Shown: positions 10,236-22,200 of the stretch, piece by piece | Layout: each line of letters starts with the position of its first letter | How positions within the stretch are numbered: the stretch's first letter is position 1 | DNA from: Rhynchopus sp. YZ270_cl-10 | Lineage: Eukaryota > Euglenozoa > Diplonemea > Diplonemida > Diplonemidae | DNA length: 64,000 bases | Reading direction: 5' to 3' | Assembly: GCA_964035575.1 (NCBI GenBank) | Contig: OZ037859.1 | Coordinates: forward strand, 930,001-994,000 | The notes under the pieces: generated by a model | Told to the model about the DNA's origin: nothing | Databases searched by the model: none | The model's input: the letters and a program-made list of their open reading frames with translations, nothing else | Position numbers and translations under genes: made by a program

Positions 10236-13200
10236 ATGAAACGCCAAGCAGCAGTTAACATTCATGTTGTAGGTCGAGACGATGCTGTGATTGATGCAGG
10301 CACGGTCACCCTTGGGGGCGGGGTTTCGTGCAAATGCACTGGGGTGACCTGCGGGGAGGAGGCAGGGGTTGCTTCACAGGAGGTCTTTGGCGCTTCCTTG
10401 CTACCCCTGGTACATGGACTGACTGACGGGAAGAGTGCCACTGCGATCTTCCTTGGCGAAAAGCAGGGGCAGCACCACACACCGAAGAGCTCGGTGACAG
10501 ACGGGCTCATCGGGAAGGGCGTTATCTCGGACATCAAGGAGTCGATTACTGATGGCGGGTTGACCCGCGTGGTGCGAGCTCTGTTCTACCATCTCGGCCT
10601 GATGGTCACCTCCGGCCAGCTGGAAACACTGTGGCAAGATGAGTACGCAATAAAGATGGCACTGTCTGGTCTCTACGACGGTGGCGACGCACACGAGCCT
10701 ACCTTAAAGACCGTCGATTTGCTTGAAAAGGTGAAGAGCACTTCTCTCCCAGAACCCGACTTCGGTGCCACGCATGCATTAGGTGGAAAGTACACCGCGC
10801 TGCCTAACATCGATACATACACATTAGCGATGAACAAATTGCTGGGGTCTGAAGCGCATCAGACGCGCATTCAAGAGAAGAAAGCGTCCTTAGTGGCGAC
10901 GCTGTCGATCCAGCAGAAGTCGAAAGGCTCCATTGCGCATGTGGTGATAGCTGATGTGCTGCCACATCATGAAAAGCATTTTGAACCTTTAGTACGCATT
11001 TGGCTGGGTGGCGGGACATTGGGTGGGCTTTCAGATGTGTTCCAACCTGGGTCGAGCCTGTCTTTGGTGGTGTCGACGACAAACTACCCAAAGGAGCAGA
11101 CGAAACGGCTTCTGGAACTGGCGAACAAGGTGAGCAACAAGACACGCCCTGCTGCGTGGTGCGACCTGGGTGGCATGCCTCTGTCGCGGTCGTCGTCTGT
11201 GGTCTCGAGGCAGTCCTCTGTCATGAACATGAGCTTTGCCATCGACCATGGCGGTGGCATGAGCGCCGTCGCCTCCGAGGAGGGTACACGCACAGCGTCC
11301 TTCTTCGGCACACCAGGGTCAGGTCCATCCCCATCGCCCAACGTGCGTGGCCGTCTCGCCGCTGCTGCAGTAAAGCTTGGCCAGCAAGGCCGTGTCGACC
11401 ACGCAGCAGGCTCAGCAGTCATGCACTTCGCAGAGCACATCGGCGGCTCGGTGCGCTCCGAGCCAGAGGAGAGCAACATTGACTACAAAGAGAAGGCGGA
11501 CAAGCTCGGCACCACACTGCACGTCCTGCAAGAACGCATGCGCAAGATGGAAGGTGAACGCATGCGTCTCGGTCACGAGAAGGACGAAGCCATGCAAGAC
11601 AAAGGCGGCCTCAAGCGGCAGATCGAAGAGAGCACTGTGCTCATCGCAGAAGAGCAGCAGAAGTGCCGCTCACTGGAGCAGACCATCGACAACCTGCAGA
11701 GGGAGCTGGACGAGATGAAGATATACAAGGAGAAGGCGAGCCTTGCGACGCGAGAGGTCACGCAGCTCAAGCAGCAGCTCAACGAAGGTGGCCAGGGGGG
11801 CGACCCACGCGAGCTGAAGGAGACTGCGGAGGCGCTTGACGAGGCGATGCGCACTGTGGAGGAAATGGCAGCTGAGCTTGACGAGAAGGAGAACGAGAAG
11901 GCAGCTGTGGAGCAGCGCCTGCAGCAGATGCTTGACACACAGGGCGACGAGGGGGCGATGATGCAGCAGCTGGCGGACCAGAAGGCGATCTTTGACCGTG
12001 CGATGCAGGTGCGCGAGGGTGAGTTGGATACACTGCGTCGCGAGGTCGCGAAGCTTGAGGAGGAAGTGACGGCTGCCGAGCCCGAAAGCAAGCGTCTGCG
12101 TGAGGAGCACCTCGACATCCAGGACCTGCTCCAGAAGGCTGAGGCCGAAGCGTCACGCCTAGGTGGCATGCTCAGTACACTCACAGGTGACCATGACAGT
12201 CTCCGCCAGGAGTGGGAGAAGCTCACTGCCGACAACGAAAAGCTTCGCAACTCTGTCGCAACAAACGAGACACGGTCGCACAACGCTGTGCTCGACGCAG
12301 AGAAGCTCAAAGCAAAGCTCGCAGAGCTCGAGAACGAAGCCACCGACGACACCGCAAAGAGCTACAAACGCCAGCAGGACGACCAACAGCTCATCGCAAG
12401 CCTGCAGGGGAAGCTCCTCGATCTCGAACAAGAGTTCAAAGGCAAGCTCCACACAGCGGAGATGGACTCCCACAACCTTCGTGCCCAGCTTGAGGACCTC
12501 AACTCTGACAAGGCGCATCTCCAATCTTCCCTTGACGCACTGCAGGCGCAGTCCAATCAGACGCGTGGGACGATGGACTCGGAGCAGCAGGACCTACGAG
12601 ACAAACTCCGCTTGGCAGAGCAGTTAGCAGCGCAAGCCAAGCGTGACGCACAACAAGAAGCAGCGAACGCACGCAAGGAGCTGGAGGAGGCGAACGCTGC
12701 GCTTGCTGCAGAGAAGCGTGCGCACGAGGCGTCGTCAGACGAGGCTGCAAAGGACAGGTCCCATGCGAGGGATGCACACAAACGTGCACTGCAAAGTGCA
12801 GAAGACCGTGCACAGCAGTCCAAAGAAGACATGTCGGCAGAAGCGAAGAGGCTGCAGGACCAATTCGACCGTGACATGAAGCGCCACGAGATGGAGCTGG
12901 ATGCTTCCAAGGCGCGCGACATGGAGGCAGCAGCACGCACAGCGCGCGAAGTGCTGGCGTCGGCTGAGGCAGACCTGAAGGCAAAGCTCACCGAGAGCAA
13001 CGCACGACTCGCAGAGCTGAAGCGTGAACGCGACGCCTTAGAGCAGCAGCTGTCGATGGAGCGTGACTCTGGCGAGAACAAGGATGACGCGTGGCGCAGG
13101 CTGCAGGCCGAACTGGACGACCTGCGTGCTGCTCTTGAGAAGGAGAAGCGAGCACGGGAGGCTGCCGAGCGTGACAAGGACCGGGAGCATGACAACGCTG

Positions 13201-16200
13201 CACGCGAGACGAGAGAAGCCGGCAGCCGAGTGGACGAACTTACCCGCCAGCTTCACGCGGAGAAGGCGCGGGCTGATCGAGTCACGCACGACCTTGTGGA
13301 GGTGCAGAAGGCGGCGGATGCAGGAAGGCTTGCTGCAGGGGAGAAGGAGCGAGCGGCGCTTGACGAGCTGAAGTCAGCGAACGCACGTCTGCAGCAGGCA
13401 GAGAGCGATGCGGGGGAGCTGAAGAGGGGGCATGCGCAGGTGGAGGACAAGCTGCGCACGGAGCAGAGACGTGGCGATGAGCAGGCTTCGGAGATCAGAC
13501 AGCTGCAGGACGTGCTGAAGGGGAAGGGTCGTGCGGGTGAGGATGCGGAGCGTCTGCTGCAGAACCTGAACAACGAGCTGGCGGCTTTAAAGCGTGCGAA
13601 CCAGGACCTAGAGGCGGAACGCGACAGGCTGATTGCCGAGGTGCGTGACACGAACCAGCGTGGGCTGAAGGGTGACTCCCTTGTGCAGGAGCTTGAGGCT
13701 GAGCTGCAGAAGGCGCATGCACAGCTGAAGAGGCTTGAGGCTGAGCAGATCGCGCAGCTGGAGGACCACATGCGCAAGGAGGCAGGCCTGGCGAAGGAGG
13801 TTGCCCTGCTGCAGCAGACGGAGCAGCGCACACGAGGCGAGCTTGCTGAGGCGGAGCGTATGCGCAAGCAGGCAGAGGCGTCGTCCTCTGAGGCAGAGCG
13901 CGAAGCTGCGTCACTGGGTGCCAAGATGCAGGAAGCAGACATACGTCTCGCAGCACAGACGCGTGACGCAGACGCCGCCAAGAAGGACGCAAGCGAACAC
14001 TCCCGCAAGCTCAAAGAAGCAGAGCAAGCCCTCGCCACCACCGAGCACATGCTAGAGGACGCAAAGCGACACGCCGATGCACACGAGAAACGGATGCAGC
14101 AAGCAGCCGATGCCTCACAAGCCCAAGTGGACGAGCTGCGTGGTGAGCTTTCCAAAGTCGAAGCCGAGAAGCAAATGGTCAACGACATTCTCGAGGCGAA
14201 AGAGTCTGCCTTAGCGGCACTGAAGCGTGGGGAGACCGAAGCCTTTGGCACGCAGAGGAACGCAGAAGAAAGGATAGCACACCTGGAGCAGCTGCTGGAG
14301 GAGTCCAGAGCAGAGGCTGCACGCAACGCAAATGCCCGTGCAGATCTGGAACGGCGTTTGTCGGAGACTGATTCAGCCATGAACAAGAAGGTGGCCGAGC
14401 TAGCTTCGGCCCAACGTGCGACAGAGAAACAAACGAAGCTGGCAGAGCAGCTACAGCTTGACGTGGACCGTGCAAGCGAAGCCTTGGAGGAAGCACGCAA
14501 GGAGGGTAGGGCTGCGCTGCTGGAGGCAGAGGAGAGGTCCCGCAGCAGAGAGGCTGCGTCCTTGGAGGCGAAGCGTGCGGCAGAGGCGCGTCAGAGGGAG
14601 CTTGAGCAGGACCTTGAGAAGTCCTTCTCTGTTGTGGCGGGGCTGAGGCGTGACTTGGCGCGCGAAGCAACATCAGGTGACGAAAAGTTGGTGCAGGTGC
14701 GTGCAGAGATGGCAGAGCTGCAGAGGACGTCAGACAAGTTGCGTGATGACTACGCCAAGTCCAGACGAGAAAAGGATGACGTGACGTCGAAGTTGGCGCA
14801 GATGCAACGTGCTGTGGACACTGCTGAGGAGGCTTCACGGTCAGCTGAGATGGAAGCAGCTTCGTCAAATGCGGCTGCAGAACGTGTATTTGATAGGATC
14901 AAGACTGCAGAGACACGTGCCTCCGCTGCCGAGGAGCGTGCCTCACGTGCAGTCGCAGCAGCTGAAGCAGCACAGCGTGACCTGCAGGCGGTGCAGATGG
15001 AGACAGAGCGTCTGGTAGACGAGGCACGGTCCAAGGAGACGGAGGCGACAGCAGCACTGCAACGTGAGAAGCGCCAGCGCACTGTAGCGGAGAGCAAGAC
15101 GACGACTGTGGGCGAGGAGGTTATGCGTCTCAAGGAGGCTCTTGACGATGCTGAGAAGCAGGTAGCAGCACTGCGCCACGAGTCGCAGGAGAACAGCACA
15201 CGCGAACGTGCCCTCGAGCGCAAGCAAGCGTCTGCCCTTGCGACTAGTGAAGAGGAGCGTGCTGCAGCTGAGCGCAAGCATACCCAGCTTGCCGACGAGA
15301 TGAGAAGACAGGCGCAACGTGTCGAACAGCTCTCTGCAGCCAAAACTGAAGCAGAAGACTCCCTCTTGGTTCAGGAACGTGACGCCAGCACCTTGCGCGA
15401 AGAGCTAGATGCGGTGAAGCAGAACGTGACCTCCTTGACAAACGAGTTAGAGCGCCAGAAGCATATGTTAGAGGAGGCACGTCGCCGTGTGACAGACACC
15501 CGCGCACACATCGAGACGCTTACGGCGGAGCACGAAGAAGAGCTGCGTAGGAAAGAGGCCGACAAGGCAGCTGTGCAAGAAGAGCTCATGCGCGACAAAG
15601 CCTCGCATCGCCGTACAATTGAACAGTTAAGCACTGTCAGGGACGACTTGCAGAGGGCAGAAGGCGAGGTGTCTGATGCACAGAGCCAGTACGCAGTGCT
15701 GCAGCGTTCCTACAAAGAGTCGCAGACACAGCTTGGCGATAAGGGGCGTGAAGTAGTCAGAATACAAGCAGCAGCAGATGCATCTGCTCTGGAGGCTGAT
15801 GGCGAAATCTCAAGGATACAGGATCTTCTGCGTGAGGCAAACGACCAACTCGACCGTGCGAACCGTGATGCGCAGTTGCGTCTGGGCAGCAATGGTGGTG
15901 ACACACAGAAGCTTGAACAGCGGATCAAAACTGCTGAGGACGAGACGCGTCGGGCAAAAGAGTCTTTGCGTGCGTCTGAACGCCAACTGGAAGAAGCTGT
16001 GCGAAGAGCGGACACCAACGGAGACCGCCTCTCACGGATGAAGAGGGAGATGGACGAGCTCGAAGCCCAGCTGTCCAGCGCAGCCGACGCAAGCGACGCT
16101 ATCCTGGTTTCGCCCTCTTCGGGAATGTCTCTCGTGCCGCAGGGACGTCTTGGCCACAGCCTTGGAGGTGTGGCACGCAAGATGAACGAACTCCTGAAAG

Positions 16201-19200
16201 AAGCGGGGAGGTGCAAGGACAACGTAACACGAGCGGAGGCAACAGCATCTGAAGCACGTCTGCAGAAGGAGGAGCTGGAGGCACAGCTCTCGCGTGTCAA
16301 GGGCAGTCTCGACGAGGAAGAGCGGCGTGCCTCTGCAGAGCACACGAACGCCTCACAGCTGAAGCAGCACTACGAAAGCCAGGTGCAGGACTTGGAGGAT
16401 CAGCTCAACTCTGAACGTCTTGCCGCAGAGGAAGCGGCGGCTGCCAGCCTGCGCAGCAACACAAAGCACGGCGAGCAGCTGAAGTCTGTGGAGGGGCGCC
16501 TCCGAAGCGAGTTGTCTCAGTTGAAGGCGTCTCTCAATACTGCTGAATCTCAGAACCAGAAGGCAGCTTCAGAAATATCAACGCTCGAAACCCGTATCCG
16601 GAAGGCGGACCAGTGCGCTCTTGAGAACCGTGAATCAGGTGAAGAGAACGTGAACATCCTGAAGAGAGACTTTGAGTTTGAACGGGATCGTTTTGAGATG
16701 CGTATAGAAGCGGCCGAACAGAGAGCCAAGGCTGCTAAGGAGCAGCAGATGCAGCTGCAGAGCGAGATACAAACCCTCCTTGCGGACGTGGATGCAGAGA
16801 AGGGTGAGAACACGAGGCTTACCCAGCAGCGGGAGCTCGTCTCGCACACAGAGCTGTCTTTGCGGGGTGAGAGCGAACGCTTCAAGGCTGAGCTTGAAGC
16901 ACAGCGCTCCGACAACGAAGCGGCGGCTGCACGGGAGGCTGGTGCATTGGCACGGGTTGCGCACATGGACACAGAGCTGTCTGCTGCCCTTGCTGAGATG
17001 CGCACCCTTGAGCTGCAGGCTGCAAAGGAGTCGCGTGCACGCCACCAGCTGGAGGCACTTCTGGACTTTGCAGATGCAGGCATGCGTAGTGTGGGCGAGA
17101 ATGGAAGGCTGGGCACCATTGCTAGCCCGAGGCGGGAGGTGCGTCGGGCTGACCGTGACCAAGCACTGGCTGCAATGCTTCGACAGCTTCGCGTGCTTCT
17201 GGGTTCGTCCCGTGCAACGTCTCCTCTTGAGCTAAGCAACGAGCTGACTGCGATGGCCAGGACAGGCACCCATGTGCAGCTTGCTGAGTGGAAGAGCAAA
17301 GCAACACGCACGCTCACTGCCTACCCTGCACACCAGGCCTGCATCGCTAAGGCGGTGTCTGCTGTGACCGAGAGCATCAATGGCGGTGCACGCCCCGATA
17401 CAGAGGAACTGACGAAGGCAGCAGCTGCCATGCACAGCGACGTCAGCGCCCTCTCCGACAAAGAACCCGACATGACAACACTGTCGAAGCTGCGGGCTTT
17501 GGAGAGGGAACTCTCGATGCTGTCGTTGCGACCAAGCTTTGCACCCGAAAACTTTGCTGCTACAATTGAATGCACGTCCGAGGCTGAAACAAGCAACGCG
17601 ACCATGAAGACGATGCTTGAACGTCTGCAGCGCCGCGCTGAGACTCACCACCAGGTTCTGCACGGCGTTGAGGGCGAACTGCTTGGGCTTTGTGCAGAGG
17701 TGGCCGTGCTGTTGGGGTTCTCTAACCGTGCCTTCATGACGTCCTCTGATGCGCTTCAGGATTTGGTGGGACGCATACATGCCGCACAGACTGACTACCC
17801 GTCTTTTGCGGCTTCCTTGGAGCCTCTGCGTGCTGCCCTTGCAACGGCACAGTCGTCGTCACGCGTGGATGGCAGTTCTGCGAATGCAGAAGCCACGAAG
17901 CTGTTTGCAGAGCTCCTTGCTGGGGAGTCGTCCACGAGTAGTGCGGAAGGCAGCGTTGCGCTCATGTGGGGTGCAGACGGCAAGCGCCGTCTGCAGGCGG
18001 ACCTGGACGGTGTGGAGGGGCGCATTGCTGAGGCGGAGAGCGAGGGCCACCGCCTCCTGCAGGTCCTGCAGGACAAGGAGGCTGAGATTGCTAGTTACAG
18101 GGCACTGCTCACCACTGCAGAGGAGCGTGCCTCCGACGCAGACTCGAAGGCAGTCGCACGCCTGCGTGGCCAGCAGCTCACCACAGAAGAGATGCGTGCA
18201 GAGCTGACGCGCCTCTCCGACCGTGTCGAACGATCCAACGAAGAAATGCAAGAAGCACGTAACATGCAGCAAACAGCAGAGTCCGCCCGTTGGGAGCTTG
18301 AAGGCCGTTTGCGGGGCAGTCAGAACGAGGTGCGTGCCTTCGAGCGCACCGCAGAGCGCCTTCAGGACGAGGCTGAGGCGCTGCGTGCGAGGTTGAGTGA
18401 AATGGACGACCAGGCTGCAGCCACAGAGAAGCGCCAGCGTGACCGCGAGACGACATCGCAGCGTCGCACGGACCAGGCTACTGGGGAGGTCACTGTCATA
18501 TCTGAGAAGCTGCGTGTGCTGGCGAATGAACACTCCGAGGTGCAGCGGCGTCTGCGCAGTGTCGAGAGCGAGCGTGATGCAGCCCTACGCCGTCTTGAGG
18601 CGACAGAGGGACAGCTGCGCCGCTGCGAAGGCGAGTGGCGTGACGCCGTGCACAGGGCAGAGGAGGCAGAGAAGCAGGCAGACCTCACGCTTACTGACCT
18701 GCAGCGCACCAGTGCTGACTGCGCCTCTGCCGTCAGCAAGGCGCGTGTTGCTGAAGCAGACGCACACGAAAGCAAGCAACGTCTCGATGCGTCAGAAGCA
18801 CAGCAGTGGGCAGCAGAGGATGACAGAGACGACGCACGCAGAAGGGCTGAGTCTGCCGAGCGTGTCTGTCGGCAGTACGAGCCACAGCTTGAGAAGATGA
18901 AGCTCGCCCTCGAGAGTGCTGAGGAACGTGCCAGCGAGGCAGAGCTCAAGGCCACCGAAAGGCTGAGGGGCCAACACGCGGCAGACGAGTTGAGTGCTGA
19001 GCTCGCGCGTGTGTCGGAACGTCTCACCGCAGCACATCGTGACCTGCAGGTTGCGCGTGACGAGCTCCACACCGCCGACAAGGATAAGTGGGAGACCGAA
19101 GCGAAGCTCAGCACAGCGGAGACAGACACGTCACACCAAAGGCAGGAAATTGCGAGGCTTGAGGCGGAGCTGAAGGCTTTGCGCGAACAGGTGCGCACAG

Positions 19201-22200
19201 ACGGTGACATGGCAGAGCGCGTGCGTAAGGCAGATGCCGAGCGTGCGGAGGCACTGCGGCGTGCGGACATCTCCCTGCGCGACATGGAGGAGGCACGCAC
19301 GAGGCAGCGTGCTGCTGAGACGGAGCGTGCTGAGCTGAGCGAGAAGTTGCTTTCCTCTGAAACCGAAGGTGCAGACGCTAAGCGCAAGGGCGATTTGATA
19401 CGCCACCGTGTGAAGTCCCTTGAGGCGGAGGTCGAAGACTTGAGGATGCGTCTTGCTGATGAAGAGTCGCGTGCAGACGCTCTTGCAGACAAGCTGCACA
19501 CTCTTGAGATTGAGAGCAGCTCGAAGATCAGCAGGGCGGAGGCAGAGGCGGACGAGCTGCGCAAGCATGCCACGACCGCAGGCAACACACGCGAACAGCT
19601 TGCAGCGGCACAGGCTAAGATCACACTTCTCCAAGACACCGAAGCTGACCTGCGGGCACAGGTGCAGGCATTGCGTGCGGAAGCAGTCGAAGCGTCGCGC
19701 AATGCAACACGCGCCGAGGACCTGCGCTCACGCCTGACCGACGCAACACAGCAGCTGGAGGCCAAGGAGGAAGCCATCTCGCATCTGGAGCAGTCTCTGA
19801 AGTCTCTGGAGGCAGAGGCCACGGCACTGCGCGACGCGAAGGCAACGTCCGATCAGAAGTGCCGTGACAGCACACGCAGGGCAGAGCTCATCGGGCGCGA
19901 GGTGGACGATGTGCGCGAACGCCTGAAAGCTTCTGAGGCAGAGAAGGGCGATGCGCTGGAGCGTGCACTCACAGCAGAGCAGAGCAGGGACGATGCACAG
20001 CGCCGCCTTACTGTGTCACAGCATGAGGCACGTTCGCTGCAGTCGGAGTTGGACCACTACACGAAGGAGTTCAAGATTGCGACTGCACAGGCAGATGAGG
20101 CGCAGTCCGAGGCGGTGACGTGCAGGGCCAACCTCGAGCGTGCTGAGGCTGAGGTCAAGGAGCTGCGCCAGGGCATCGCTGCGCTCACAAGCGCAAGGCA
20201 GCAGCTTGCTGAGACGCAACGCAAGCTGGAGCGTTCAGAGGACGAAGTCCTTCGCCTGCAGGCAGAACAGCAGCGTCTCATGGGAGACGCGTCCGACCAG
20301 GCACGTTCGGGTGCGCTGCTTGAGGAGTACAAAGCAAAGCTGCAGACAGTTGCAGAAGCGTTGGGCAGCACCGAGGACCGCCTGCAGGCATCGGAAGACG
20401 TAAGCTTGCGGGCAGTGGCAGAGGCAAGCGCAGCGAAGACACAGCTGCAGGATGTGGAGCAGCGTTTTGCACAGTCGCAACACGACCTTGAGTCTGCGCA
20501 GAGAGAGCTGACCGGCCTCCGCAGCAAGCTCGACGTTGCCACTGCAGAAGTGAATGACCTGCAGCAGAGGATCCTAGCAGTGGAGCGTGCACGCGAGGAG
20601 AGCAGGTGGGCGTTGGAGGAGGCGGAGAAGAAGTCTGTGCAGATGGAGCAGGTGGTGGAGGAGTCACGCCGTGCTGCGAGGGACGCAGAGCGTGCGGCAG
20701 ACGAGGCGACGGCGGAGCTGTCGGCACTCAAGGCACTTCTGAAGCAGGCAGAGAGCGAGACCACAGACCTGCGCAAGGTCTCCTACGAGCTGATCGAAGC
20801 GAAACAGCAGCGAGCGGACACGGCCCGCAAGCTTGCAGCCATGGAAGCTTCTGAACAGGAGTTGCGTGCACTGCAGGTGCGTCTGGAGGTGCGTCTGCGT
20901 GAGGCCGAAGCTGAAGCAGCAGAGGCGCAACGCACAGCTGCCGGCAGTGCAGAGATGCGTGTCTCCCTCAACGACCTGCGCAGGAAGCTGATGCAGGCGG
21001 AAGGGCAGCTCGAAGGCTCTGAGCTCTCCCGCCACGAGGCAGAGGAAGAGCTTGTGCACGTGAAGGAAGCGCTGCTGAAGGCAGAGCAAGGCAACGACTC
21101 GTCCCTGAGTGGTCTCGACAACCTGAGGCGCGAGCTAAAGGAGTCGAACCGCCGCACACAGCAGGCGGAGGACGAGTGTGCGGCCCTGCAGGCCATGCTT
21201 ATAGACATGGAGAAGCGGTGTGAGGAGTCGAGGAAGCGTGCTGACATTGGGGAGGCAGCTGCCTCACGCTTGGAGAACGTGCTGCACTCGACAGCAGACC
21301 GCACAGGGTCTGCAGAGGAGCGGGCGGAGCATGCTGAGCAGCGCAACTCTGAGCTGACGCACTCCTCTGCACAGCAGCACAACCACATACAACGCCTCGA
21401 AGGCACGCTGCGCCAGGTACAGCGCGAGGCAGACGCCGCAAAGGACCTGCGCCACCAGCTGCAAGAGGCAGACGTGCGCATCGTGCAGCTCGAGGAGGGT
21501 GCACGCTCCAACGACAAGACCATGGCGCGTCTCAAGGTCGAGCTTGAGGAGGCCTACAAGGCTGCAGGGCTTGCTGGCGACCTGGACGCAAAGCTGACCG
21601 TGGCATCCGAAGTGATCACACGACACGAGACACAGAACACTGTTGACTACAGCTCACGCAAGCGCATAGAGGGAGACCTGCTTGCGTTGCGGGAGGCACT
21701 CAAGGCTGCTGAGCAGCGCTTCAGGCAGGCAGAGGTGCGTGCGGCTGACCTCGAGGGCGAGCGCGAGGCGCTTGTCCAGGACCACCAACGCGTGACTTCG
21801 ACTCTGCAGAAGGAGGTCGAGATGCTGACGCAGGCCTTGGAGGAGGAGCGACTTGTGTCGCAGCGCCTTCTGTTTGAGGCAGGTGAGCATGAACGGAACT
21901 GCGTGGAGCTGTCGGATGGGGTGCACCGTTTGCAGACGCAGCTGGACACGAGACCAAGGGAGGGCACAGTGCAGGAGTTGCAGGTCATCCTGGCGAATAT
22001 GGAGGCCGAGCTTGCGAGGCTCGAGACGTCTCGTGTCTCGTGGGAGGGCGAGGCACGTCTGCTGTGCGGCGAGCTGCTGCAGATTGACACCATCTGCGAA
22101 GAGCTTGCTGGTGTCGAGGTGCCTCAGTTCACCTCCGTCTCCGCTGTACGTATTGAGACCCTGCCCGAACCAAGCCCTGTACGTATCCCAGAAGTCGTGC

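Noticed and set aside
13253-14500. Long minus-strand frame (415 codons) opposite the giant gene; similar ones at 18362-19822, 11573-12352 and 15710-16345
   Set aside because: Ser/Ala/Arg/Cys-rich translations antisense to Glu/Ala/Leu coiled coil in GC-rich DNA; a known composition shadow.
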